The position numbers and the translations under genes are program-made. Below the pieces are notes generated by a model. It was not told the DNA's origin, did no database searches, and saw only the letters and a list, made by a program, of their open reading frames with translations. From positions 1-64,000 of the forward strand of contig NZ_KI530765.1 in the NCBI RefSeq assembly GCF_000488275.1: a stretch of DNA of 64,000 nt. Reading direction: 5' to 3'. Origin of the DNA: Acinetobacter brisouii CIP 110357. GTDB lineage: Bacteria; Pseudomonadota; Gammaproteobacteria; Pseudomonadales; Moraxellaceae. Of the stretch, positions 45,023 through 52,130 are shown one piece after another. Numbering within the stretch: position 1 is the stretch's first letter; every line of letters begins with the position of its first letter.

Positions 45023-46735
45023 TTAGTTAATCTCTGTCAACTGATATACCTTATTTGCTAAAGATTTACTTCTGATTTGAATTTCTTCTTCAGAGCCACT
45101 CCAGTTTTGATCTAAAAAATTCTCTGTTAGATGGTAGTTATGTTCTTGTAATAATTTAACTTTATCTTTTAAATCTAGATCCTTTAGTTTTTCATTGTTG
45201 AGTTTAGAACCTACTAGAAGTAAATTTCCGATATTAGCCATATATGGAAGTTTAGTAGATTGGCTAATTAAATGTTCAATGGTTAAATCAGAAAACTCGC
45301 TACTGTAAGGTTTATTAGGTATATTATCTAATACTGTAAATAAAGAATATTTAATGACATTTTTATGTTTAGTATTCTTATTATCATAAGTTAATTTCTC
45401 AAAATTAAGAATAAACTCATCTTTGGAAACAGCTATTTTTTTCAATGCCTTCTTAAATTCAGTAAAGATCGAATTGAGGTCAGCTACGTTTTGAGCTTTA
45501 TGAACACTCTGAGCTGTTTCATTATATAGAGTCGTTAATGTTCCACCTGTTTTTCGACGGCAAACACCATTAAATTGAAAGTGAAATTTTTCAATAGTAG
45601 AGATAAAATTTCTAAGGAGTCTTGTAGTCATTATCTCTTTTTTTGAAGAAATTAGTATGGATAATAGCAGTGGATAAACAATCTTAATCTTTAGATCTTG
45701 TATGGTTTTTAAACTAAAAATTAAAGGTTTATTTTTAGTATCTTTCTGAATTGTGTCGGGATCTAGAATATTTAGATAGCAATCACTACTTTCAACAAGA
45801 TTTTTTAAAAAAACTTGGCAATCTATTGGCTTATCACCTAACTTTTCTTTAATTGTAGGAAATAATTTTTTTACAGTTGTAATGCTTTCTGTTGCATTCC
45901 AATAATGATAAAGATATTGGTCAACAATAGTTTTATCTTGTTTATCTTTTAAAGTATCTAATTTTTCGATCAAGGATAACCATAATCCTTCAGATTCATC
46001 ATAATCGACATGGGAATTTGGTAAATTTTTTAATAGTAAGTTTTTTACTAGATCTGAGACATTTAACTCTCGACCACGAGCATTTAAAGTTTCAAATATT
46101 AAGTAAGCATCAACTTCGTTATCCAACAAGATATACACTAATTTTAATTTTAAAATTTTTGATCGTACATCTTTTACCTTTTGTATTAGTGTTTCTCGAT
46201 AAGTAGATGATTCTTTATTCAGTTTAAATTTTTCTAGGTAATCATCCAAAAGTTGCTTAATTAAGTTAAAAGCATCTTTAAGTTTGGTCTCTTCAAAGCT
46301 CATGCTTTGAGATGTTTGATTAAGATGTACAGTTTCATATTTTTGTATTTCACGCTGAAAATATGGATATGATGTTTCTGGAGCTAAGATAAATTGTTTT
46401 TTGTTATCAGCATCATTACCTTCAATATAATTTTGTACACCCTTAGCTAATTCTTCCTCACCTAATTCTTTAAATTTTTCACGAATTGCAGAGAGAATAA
46501 TCGTCACAGTTGTAAAACGTTGCTGACCATCCACTAAACCGACCATTGGTTTTTCCACAATATAGGCAACAACAGAACCGATAAAGTAGTTGGCATCCTG
46601 ATTTTCGACTATATCATTCCAAAAGTCTTCTATCTCTTCAGACTCCCAAGAATAAGCTCTTTGGAATCTAGGTATTTTAAAGAAGGTCCCTCTAAGTAGT
46701 TCTTGAATTTCTTTATCTTGCGCTTCAATTTTCAT
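45023..46735 (-). CDS. DUF262/DUF1524 protein (GmrSD-like)
   Basis: About 570 residues from MKIEAQDKEI (the longer frame needs TTG). N-terminal DUF262: IPRFQRAYSWESEEIEDFW and VDGQQRFTT (about residue 70), a ParB-like nucleotide-binding fold. C-terminal DUF1524-like region: LTIEHLISQS and NIGNLLLVGSKLN, an HNH-nuclease-type fold. The pairing defines GmrSD-type modification-dependent restriction and related anti-phage proteins. It ends the REase operon (17 bases after the REase stop) and likely cleaves modified foreign DNA. Confidence 0.8.
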   Translation of the reverse strand: MKIEAQDKEIQELLRGTFFKIPRFQRAYSWESEEIEDFWNDIVENQDANYFIGSVVAYIVEKPMVGLVDGQQRFTTVTIILSAIREKFKELGEEELAKGVQNYIEGNDADNKKQFILAPETSYPYFQREIQKYETVHLNQTSQSMSFEETKLKDAFNLIKQLLDDYLEKFKLNKESSTYRETLIQKVKDVRSKILKLKLVYILLDNEVDAYLIFETLNARGRELNVSDLVKNLLLKNLPNSHVDYDESEGLWLSLIEKLDTLKDKQDKTIVDQYLYHYWNATESITTVKKLFPTIKEKLGDKPIDCQVFLKNLVESSDCYLNILDPDTIQKDTKNKPLIFSLKTIQDLKIKIVYPLLLSILISSKKEIMTTRLLRNFISTIEKFHFQFNGVCRRKTGGTLTTLYNETAQSVHKAQNVADLNSIFTEFKKALKKIAVSKDEFILNFEKLTYDNKNTKHKNVIKYSLFTVLDNIPNKPYSSEFSDLTIEHLISQSTKLPYMANIGNLLLVGSKLNNEKLKDLDLKDKVKLLQEHNYHLTENFLDQNWSGSEEEIQIRSKSLANKVYQLTEIN

Positions 46736-46752
46736 TTTTAATTCCAAACTAT

Positions 46753-47883
46753 TTAGATGTCAGATGGTGTTTCAGGAAAACATTCATTCCAAATATTTCT
46801 AGTATTTATTGGTCTATCATAAGCATTAATGAACGTTCTTAATTGAGCTAATAAGTATTCCAATTGAACGGCATCTAGTAGTGTTATTTGGGAACAAATA
46901 AAACTTTGAATATCAATGAAGTTGAAAGTATGAGGGTTCTTAATAAATCCTGATGATTTATTCAAATTAGCAATTTCTTTTAAGGCTTGTGTATCTTCAG
47001 GAATACGACAAATAAAGGTGATTGGCGTATCTAAGTGGTTCAGCGCATGCAGAACATCATAGCTATCACTAAGTCTTTTATTATCAATTTTTTTCAATGT
47101 AACTTCTAATATAGAAAAAGCTTTTCTATCCCTCAAAAGAACTAAATCACCAGGTTTTTTAGAAGTTGTATTCGTTCCCGAAACACTTTCTCTTGTCCCT
47201 TCTACAATTACTTTTTGATCATGTAGATAAATGGCTTCAAGAAGAATACCTATAAAAAATTGAGGAATTGTTCCACCTTCTACTGCAGTAGAAATGAACT
47301 TCCATAGATTAAGAGCCAATTCTTGAGATGATGCTATATCTACAATACCTACTGAAACTGTAGACTGTGCATGAATGTCGGCTAATTCTTTAAGCCTAAA
47401 CATGAATAAATTAATCAAAAAACTATAATCTTCTGTTTGACTAAAGTTTTTATCAAGTAATTTTAAATAGTTTACTACGGCTTCAGCTGCTCGTTGAGGT
47501 CTTTTACCCTCTGCCCACTCCATACTCAGCACATTGGTATTTTTAGCAACGTTTAATGGATCTGATTTACCACATGGTATTTTCAAATCTCTTAATGCTA
47601 AAAAAATACCGTTTTCAAAAATTGCTCGTGGGCTACAGTCATAAAACTTGTTTAAAAAATCATAACTACTGTTTAAGTGTTTTCCTACAATAGCAGTGAG
47701 AACAATTCCCCTAAAACCCTTTGCAGTAATTTTGGCATGCACAACATTTTGTAAAATTGAATCGGCCTGTTCAAATAAAGGATGGCTAGAAAAATCATCT
47801 ATAGTCAAATGACTTATATTTGAATATAAATCTTCAACATATTGTTTAGCTTTAATATTTCTTTCTTCAGGTGTGATCGACAT
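46753..47883 (-). CDS. Type II restriction endonuclease, SacI-like
   Basis: The 376-residue protein has an N-terminal helical region (AKITAKGFRGIVLTAIVG, GKSDPLNVAKN) that I associate with the SacI endonuclease family, and a PD-(D/E)xK-like core: GDLVLL (Asp246) and ILEVTLKK (Glu260). Gene context (controller upstream, cytosine methyltransferase divergent) makes a type II enzyme very likely; the SacI assignment and thus GAGCTC as target are from memory of the family and not proven. Start abuts the controller stop (TAAATG). Confidence 0.65.
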   Translation of the reverse strand: MSITPEERNIKAKQYVEDLYSNISHLTIDDFSSHPLFEQADSILQNVVHAKITAKGFRGIVLTAIVGKHLNSSYDFLNKFYDCSPRAIFENGIFLALRDLKIPCGKSDPLNVAKNTNVLSMEWAEGKRPQRAAEAVVNYLKLLDKNFSQTEDYSFLINLFMFRLKELADIHAQSTVSVGIVDIASSQELALNLWKFISTAVEGGTIPQFFIGILLEAIYLHDQKVIVEGTRESVSGTNTTSKKPGDLVLLRDRKAFSILEVTLKKIDNKRLSDSYDVLHALNHLDTPITFICRIPEDTQALKEIANLNKSSGFIKNPHTFNFIDIQSFICSQITLLDAVQLEYLLAQLRTFINAYDRPINTRNIWNECFPETPSDI

Positions 47884-48135
47884 TTAAAACTCAAAAAATT
47901 TTAGAACTAAGTTCTGAAGGTTCTGATTAGATGAAATTCGATAAATTTTCAGTAAACTTTTTAGCTCTAAAATGTCTAAACGTCTTTCTAATCTTTCAAT
48001 TTTAGAAATATCTGCCTGAGAAATATCTAACAATGTAGCTACTTCTTTTTGAGAGATTCCTAATCTTTTTCTTTCACTAGATAAGATTTGGATAAGCTCA
48101 ATATAATCAGAATTATAAATAGTTTTTACTTTCAT
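47884..48135 (-). CDS. XRE-type controller (C) protein
   Basis: The 83-residue protein carries a central XRE helix-turn-helix (LGISQKEVATLLDISQADIS). Small regulators directly upstream of a restriction gene are controller proteins that delay endonuclease synthesis. It is translationally coupled to the REase and divergent from the methyltransferase, with the 9-base-arm inverted repeat at 48177-48201 between them. Confidence 0.8.
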   Translation of the reverse strand: MKVKTIYNSDYIELIQILSSERKRLGISQKEVATLLDISQADISKIERLERRLDILELKSLLKIYRISSNQNLQNLVLKFFEF

Positions 48136-48176
48136 ATATTTACCAAATATCTAGTGACTTATTTTAAAGAAAATGT

Positions 48177-48201
48177 AAAATATTCGAAATTGGAATATTT
48201 T
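48177..48201. promoter_or_regulatory. Candidate controller-protein operator
   Basis: AAAATATTC, spacer GAAATTG, GAATATTTT: a perfect 9-base inverted repeat ending 13 bases before the methyltransferase start and 42 bases from the controller start. Position and symmetry fit a C-box controlling both directions. Confidence 0.6.
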
Positions 48202-48213
48202 GAGATTGATTTA

Positions 48214-49299
48214 ATGAAGGCTATTTCTTTATTTAGTGGAGCAGGAGGCATGGATGTGGGAATGATTACCGCAGGATTCTCCGTTCAAATAGCCAATGAA
48301 ATTGATCCAACTGCTTGTAAAACTTATGCTTTAAATCATAAAAGCTGTTTATTGATTGAGGGTGATCTTGATCAAAATCTAGAAAAATTCAATGGAATAT
48401 CAGATATTGATTTAATCTTTGGTGGTCCCCCATGCCAAGGTTTTTCTGTAGCAGGCAAAATGGATCTGAAAGATCCTCGTTCGAAGCTAGTATTTTCATT
48501 TTTAGATGTAGTAAGACGAGTTTCTCCTAATGCGTTTGTTATGGAAAATGTCAAAGCATTAGGTGCATTAGAAAAGTTTAGCCACATTAAACAAGAAATC
48601 ATCTCCCAAGCTAATGATATGGGTTATAGAGTTTCCGTAATTCAACTAAATGCAAAAGATTTTGGTGTTCCTCAATCTCGTGAACGTGTCTTTTTCATTG
48701 GCTTAAAAAATGGGGATCACATTACATTAGATGATTTTGAACAATATTGTGAGGATGCCCCTAGTATTAGAGAAGCAATTTCTCATTTAGGTGCAGCAGG
48801 ATCAGTAACGAATCCTCATATCACCAATGCAAAAATTACGATTGCCAAGAATCCAGTTTTAAGAAAATCTGCCTATGCAGGAATGTTATTTAATGGGCAA
48901 GGTAGACCCTTAAATCCTGACTCATGGAGTAGTACTCTACCAGCATCAATGGGTGGGAATAGAACGCCAATTATTGATGAAAATCACTTATATGATTACG
49001 GTGAAAGTTGGGTTGAGAAATATCATTCAGATTTAATTAATGGTAAGGATATTACTACTCTACAAGTCCCTAAATCCTTAAGAAGGCTAACGATTGATGA
49101 AGCTAAAATCATTCAAACTTTTCCAGAGGACTATAAATTTTATGGAACTCAATCAAGAATTTTTACACAAATCGGAAATGCTGTTCCATGTAAATTGGCT
49201 GAAGTTGTCGGGGCGGTTGTAAAAAACAAATTAGATAATAAAGTATTAAAAACAACTCGAAATGAATATAAAAGTGATCTATTTCCTGAATTGATGTAA
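48214..49299 (+). CDS. DNA C5-cytosine methyltransferase
   Basis: About 361 residues from MKAISLFSGAGGMDVG; the frame is open upstream but motif I sits at this start. Motif I SLFSGAGG binds AdoMet, motif IV GGPPCQGFS holds catalytic Cys74, motif VI is ENVKAL, motif VIII QSRERVFFIG and motif X QIGNAVP. The target recognition domain lies at about residues 190-290. It protects host DNA from the divergent endonuclease. A terminator follows at 49333. Confidence 0.93.
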   Translation: MKAISLFSGAGGMDVGMITAGFSVQIANEIDPTACKTYALNHKSCLLIEGDLDQNLEKFNGISDIDLIFGGPPCQGFSVAGKMDLKDPRSKLVFSFLDVVRRVSPNAFVMENVKALGALEKFSHIKQEIISQANDMGYRVSVIQLNAKDFGVPQSRERVFFIGLKNGDHITLDDFEQYCEDAPSIREAISHLGAAGSVTNPHITNAKITIAKNPVLRKSAYAGMLFNGQGRPLNPDSWSSTLPASMGGNRTPIIDENHLYDYGESWVEKYHSDLINGKDITTLQVPKSLRRLTIDEAKIIQTFPEDYKFYGTQSRIFTQIGNAVPCKLAEVVGAVVKNKLDNKVLKTTRNEYKSDLFPELM

Positions 49300-49332
49300 G
49301 ACTCAGAGTTGTTTTATTTCAATATAAGTTTT

Positions 49333-49362
49333 AAAGCCTAGATCTGAGGTCTAGGCTTTTTT
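49333..49362 (+). terminator. Methyltransferase terminator
   Basis: AAAGCCTAGA, loop TCTGAGG, TCTAGGCTTTT: 10-base arms and a T tract, 34 bases after the stop. 49363-49571 shows no gene. Confidence 0.85.
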
Positions 49363-49571
49363 GATTTCATATATATAACAGCAATTCTCTCCTAGATGAA
49401 CGATGTATGGCGCTTCAGTCTAAAAGGCTTGTCCTAGGAGTAGGGGAAATTGAGTGAGAGCATTTAATTGATTTATGCGACAAAGGCTGTCGTTAGGATT
49501 TTTCCGCCTATGTATATTGTTTCTATTACGTATTAATATTTATAAGTAAATTTTTAAATAAGAGGGAAATT

Positions 49572-50540
49572 ATGGGAGTAAGAGCAACAATAAATTCTTA
49601 TGATGAAATATTTTTACTTGGTAATTTTGTAGAAAATAAAGAAATCACCTTAGAAAATTTTGAAAATATTGTGGTTGATTATGAAATTAAAGATACAGAG
49701 CTAAAGTGTTGTTTAACTGATGAAAAAGGTAAGTGTGGTCAGATCCATCAAAAAGGTTACTTAGTCTTATTAAGTGATGGTACTTACAGTTTGATGGGAG
49801 GAACGTGTGGCAGAACTAAATTTAATGCAGATAGTACAATTTCCAAAAATATTGCCTCATTCGAAAATGAACGTAAAAGACAAGAAAAGCTGGGTAGTCT
49901 TTATGATTTTATAAATAATAAAGAAAAATACCAAAATATAATTAATAGCTTAAAAGAAATAGTTGGTGAAATAACAGCATTTTATCGAGAGATTCAAATA
50001 CTAGGTTTTAACCTTAAAATATTGAATGATAGATATAAATCATCTGATAGAGCTGTTCTAATAAAAACATATAAATATGATGAGAAAGGTAATTCTAGAT
50101 ACCAAACGACAGAAAGAATTGGATATTTACAGGAGCTTAATCTGTTTGATGCAAAAGATACTGGGAGCTATGGTCTAGACGTTCATAGACTAATAATAGG
50201 ACTAAAAAAAGCTTGTGAGCTAGATGATCAAATAAAGCAAAAGCCAAAAGCTCGGGTTGATAAGCAAGTCAATGATCTGGTAAGAGATTTAAGCCATTTT
50301 GAGAGTTTGCAAGATGAATTATTGATGAGAAAATCTAGCATAGAACGGTTTAAAAATTCAGACTTATCACTGCTATGTTATTTAACAAATAGTTATCATC
50401 TTAGACAAGATGCTGCCAAGTATTTTCTACGAAGTAAAGGTAGAGATATTTCTAAGACTGAATCTTATTTAGCAAACAAAGATAGCTCCTATTTAGATCA
50501 ATATAGTTGTGATGAACTAAGGGTTAAATCAAAGCATTAA
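49572..50540 (+). CDS. Unknown 322-residue protein in the restriction-modification segment
   Basis: Good ribosome site AGAGGGAAA before ATG. Residues 45-80 carry a possible zinc-binding cluster (LKCCLTDEKGKCGQIHQKGY, then GGTCGRTKF). The middle is helical and charged, with likely coiled coil (ENERKRQEKLGSLYDFINN), and the C-terminus is rich in Lys, Tyr and Ser. I do not recognise the family. It lies between the methyltransferase and the pdif site at 50556, so it may be defence or anti-defence cargo. Confidence 0.7.
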   Translation: MGVRATINSYDEIFLLGNFVENKEITLENFENIVVDYEIKDTELKCCLTDEKGKCGQIHQKGYLVLLSDGTYSLMGGTCGRTKFNADSTISKNIASFENERKRQEKLGSLYDFINNKEKYQNIINSLKEIVGEITAFYREIQILGFNLKILNDRYKSSDRAVLIKTYKYDEKGNSRYQTTERIGYLQELNLFDAKDTGSYGLDVHRLIIGLKKACELDDQIKQKPKARVDKQVNDLVRDLSHFESLQDELLMRKSSIERFKNSDLSLLCYLTNSYHLRQDAAKYFLRSKGRDISKTESYLANKDSSYLDQYSCDELRVKSKH

Positions 50541-50555
50541 GTTAAGTTTCCCTAA

Positions 50556-50583
50556 AATTAACATAATACACCTTATACGAAGT
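50556..50583. other. XerD/XerC (pdif) recombination site, D/C orientation
   Basis: AATTAACATAA, centre TACACC (GGTGTA on the other strand), TTATACGAAGT. Apart from one base it equals the inverse of the perfect site at 40440. It borders RelE/NadS copy 2. Confidence 0.9.
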
Positions 50584-50584
50584 C

Positions 50585-50614
50585 AAAAATGGGAGCTTTA
50601 AGCCCCCATTTTTT
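50585..50614. terminator. Terminator of RelE/NadS copy 2
   Basis: AAAAATGGGAGC/GCCCCCATTTTTT type hairpin between the antitoxin stop and the pdif site; one mismatch in the stem relative to copy 1. Confidence 0.75.
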
Positions 50615-50625
50615 AAATATTTTTT

Positions 50626-50898
50626 TCAAATAAGGCTTGGGTGAGCATCTAAAATACGAATTAATGTAGCTGCTGGTCCTGTTGGATAGCGTCGTCCCTG
50701 TTCCCAATTCTGTAAGGTACGAGGGCTAATATGTAGGCGTGCAGCAAACTCATTTTGGCTCAAACCAGTTTTTTCACGTACTTCTTTAATATCAGGCAGT
50801 TCAAGTTCTGTAACTCGACTTGCTTTAACCTCTTTACGCTTAATTGCTCCTGCTTCTTTGATTGAAGCAACCAAGTCATCAAATAAGTTGTTATCCAT
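50626..50898 (-). CDS. NadS/HigA-like antitoxin (copy 2)
   Basis: The 90-residue protein is identical to that at 44581-44853, including the helix-turn-helix and the RRYPTGPAATLIRILDAHPS tail. The DNA differs at synonymous positions (for example GGAGCAATTAAGCGT here against GGAGCTATCAAACGT in copy 1). Overlaps the toxin stop by 8 bases. Confidence 0.88.
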   Translation of the reverse strand: MDNNLFDDLVASIKEAGAIKRKEVKASRVTELELPDIKEVREKTGLSQNEFAARLHISPRTLQNWEQGRRYPTGPAATLIRILDAHPSLI

Positions 50899-51211
50899 GA
50901 AATTGCTCCTTCACGAGTTGGCGTAGAATGGCTGTTTCCTTATCGGTTAAATTGTCTTTCACTGATTTTGGATAGGCCACTAAGAAAAAGATCTGATCGT
51001 CCTCGGTGACCCAATAATAAATCACTCGTATGCCGCCACTTTTCCCTTTGTTACCTTGAGCACAACGTACTTTGCGAATACCACCGCCATTCTTGATTAG
51101 GTCACCTTTATCTGGCTGAACTAAAAGATCTTGCTGAAGTTGGCGATATTCCTCATCAGATACAAGGTCTTTAATTTGCTTGGTAAAGATGCTGGTTTCA
51201 ATAAATAACAT
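50891..51211 (-). CDS. RelE/ParE-superfamily toxin (copy 2)
   Basis: The 106-residue toxin is identical in protein sequence to copy 1 from its ATG on, with scattered synonymous changes. The two copies face each other across 5.7 kb of restriction-modification genes, each adjacent to a pdif site on the inner side. Either copy's antitoxin can presumably neutralise both toxins. Confidence 0.87.
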   Translation of the reverse strand: MLFIETSIFTKQIKDLVSDEEYRQLQQDLLVQPDKGDLIKNGGGIRKVRCAQGNKGKSGGIRVIYYWVTEDDQIFFLVAYPKSVKDNLTDKETAILRQLVKEQFHG

Positions 51212-51219
51212 GGACTCTA

Positions 51220-51238
51220 TATACGTCAATGGCGTATA
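51220..51238. promoter_or_regulatory. Operator of RelE/NadS copy 2
   Basis: TATACGTCAATGGCGTATA, the reverse complement of the copy 1 site, extended here by further TA pairs on both sides. Confidence 0.6.
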
Positions 51239-51310
51239 TAAATTCTAGCAGCTTTCATAACAAAAAACGAGAGCTGATGAATCTCTGTTATTCAGGCATT
51301 TCCAGCATGT

Positions 51311-51337
51311 ATTTAACATAAATTTATTGCACGAAAT
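51311..51337. other. Degenerate pdif-like site with 5-base centre, D/C orientation
   Basis: ATTTAACATAA (perfect XerD arm), ATTTA, TTGCACGAAAT (two mismatches). As at 44896, the centre is five bases. It closes RelE/NadS copy 2 on the outer side, though in the same orientation as 50556. Confidence 0.5.
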
Positions 51338-51419
51338 CAAACTATCCCTAGTTATCTTGACAAATTTTTAGTTAAAAAAAAGAAAAGGTGCAGTATTCTT
51401 AAATGGATGAATTATAAAA

Positions 51420-51788
51420 TCAGTGATTATAAGTTTTTGAATTTATTTTATAGTTTTTAGCTAATTCATCAACCAAATATTGAACATACTCCTCTGAACT
51501 ATTTTCAATAATTTCATTAAGAAATTGGGGCTCATTGATCAGATTAACAGGGATCTGTGCTGTATTAGACTGCCGTTGAAGTGCTAATAAAATCGTTAAT
51601 AATTCATATGTATAGCTAAATTTCGAATCATTTTTAATCACCTCTATAACATATGAAGACATTTCAAAAGCATCAGGTGGGGATAACTTACAAACAAATT
51701 CATCAATGAAATTAGATAAATACCATTCTTCAAGTTCAGATTCAGCATTTATTTTTTGCAGAAAACTCATTAAGGAATCTATAAACAT
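51420..51788 (-). CDS. Small acidic helical protein of unknown function
   Basis: The 122-residue protein is acidic and all-helical by eye (MFIDSLMSFLQKINAESELE, LLTILLALQRQS). No motif recognised. No strong ribosome site. It sits between a degenerate pdif site and small-RNA copy B, so it may be module cargo. Confidence 0.55.
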   Translation of the reverse strand: MFIDSLMSFLQKINAESELEEWYLSNFIDEFVCKLSPPDAFEMSSYVIEVIKNDSKFSYTYELLTILLALQRQSNTAQIPVNLINEPQFLNEIIENSSEEYVQYLVDELAKNYKINSKTYNH

Positions 51789-51826
51789 TTCTATTTTTCC
51801 TAAAGTTAATAAAATCTCTGATATGA

Positions 51827-51971
51827 AATGAAAAAAGCCCCAACATCCTGTTGGGGCTTTTTCCGTATTTGCGTCTTAGGGTCAACTCCTGTCATCCCTC
51901 ACGATCCTGATGCGAGAACTTATTATTTTTGTTTGATATTCCGGAACATCCTGTTCCTTGATGAGTTCAGA
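51827..51971 (-). ncRNA. Putative small RNA, CAGGAUG-loop family (copy B)
   Basis: On the minus strand: AGGAACAGGATGTTCCGG hairpin, then AATAATAAGTTCTCGCATCA with GGATCGTGAGGGATGACAGG, and a terminator GCCCCAACAGGATGTTGGGG with T tract. Four CAGGA motifs; two lie exactly in hairpin loops. Highly similar to copy C at 57670 over most of its length. No protein of note is encoded. Confidence 0.6.
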
Positions 51972-51994
51972 ATAAGAAATTTGATCAAGCTTGA

Positions 51995-52015
51995 ATAGGG
52001 GACATTGTCCCCTAT
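51995..52015. repeat. Perfect inverted repeat downstream of the helicase gene
   Basis: ATAGGGGACA, one base, TGTCCCCTAT. No T tract on the helicase strand; role open (operator for copy B, or a processing hairpin). Confidence 0.45.
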
Positions 52016-52130
52016 CCGTGTGAGATATGGCGTACAGCGTTAGAGAAAAATTCACCAAGGCAATCAGGCTATCAAAAGGGCCAGAATGCTCAATGTTGCA
52101 AGCTCAGGGGGCTAGAGATGAGTTTTATCC

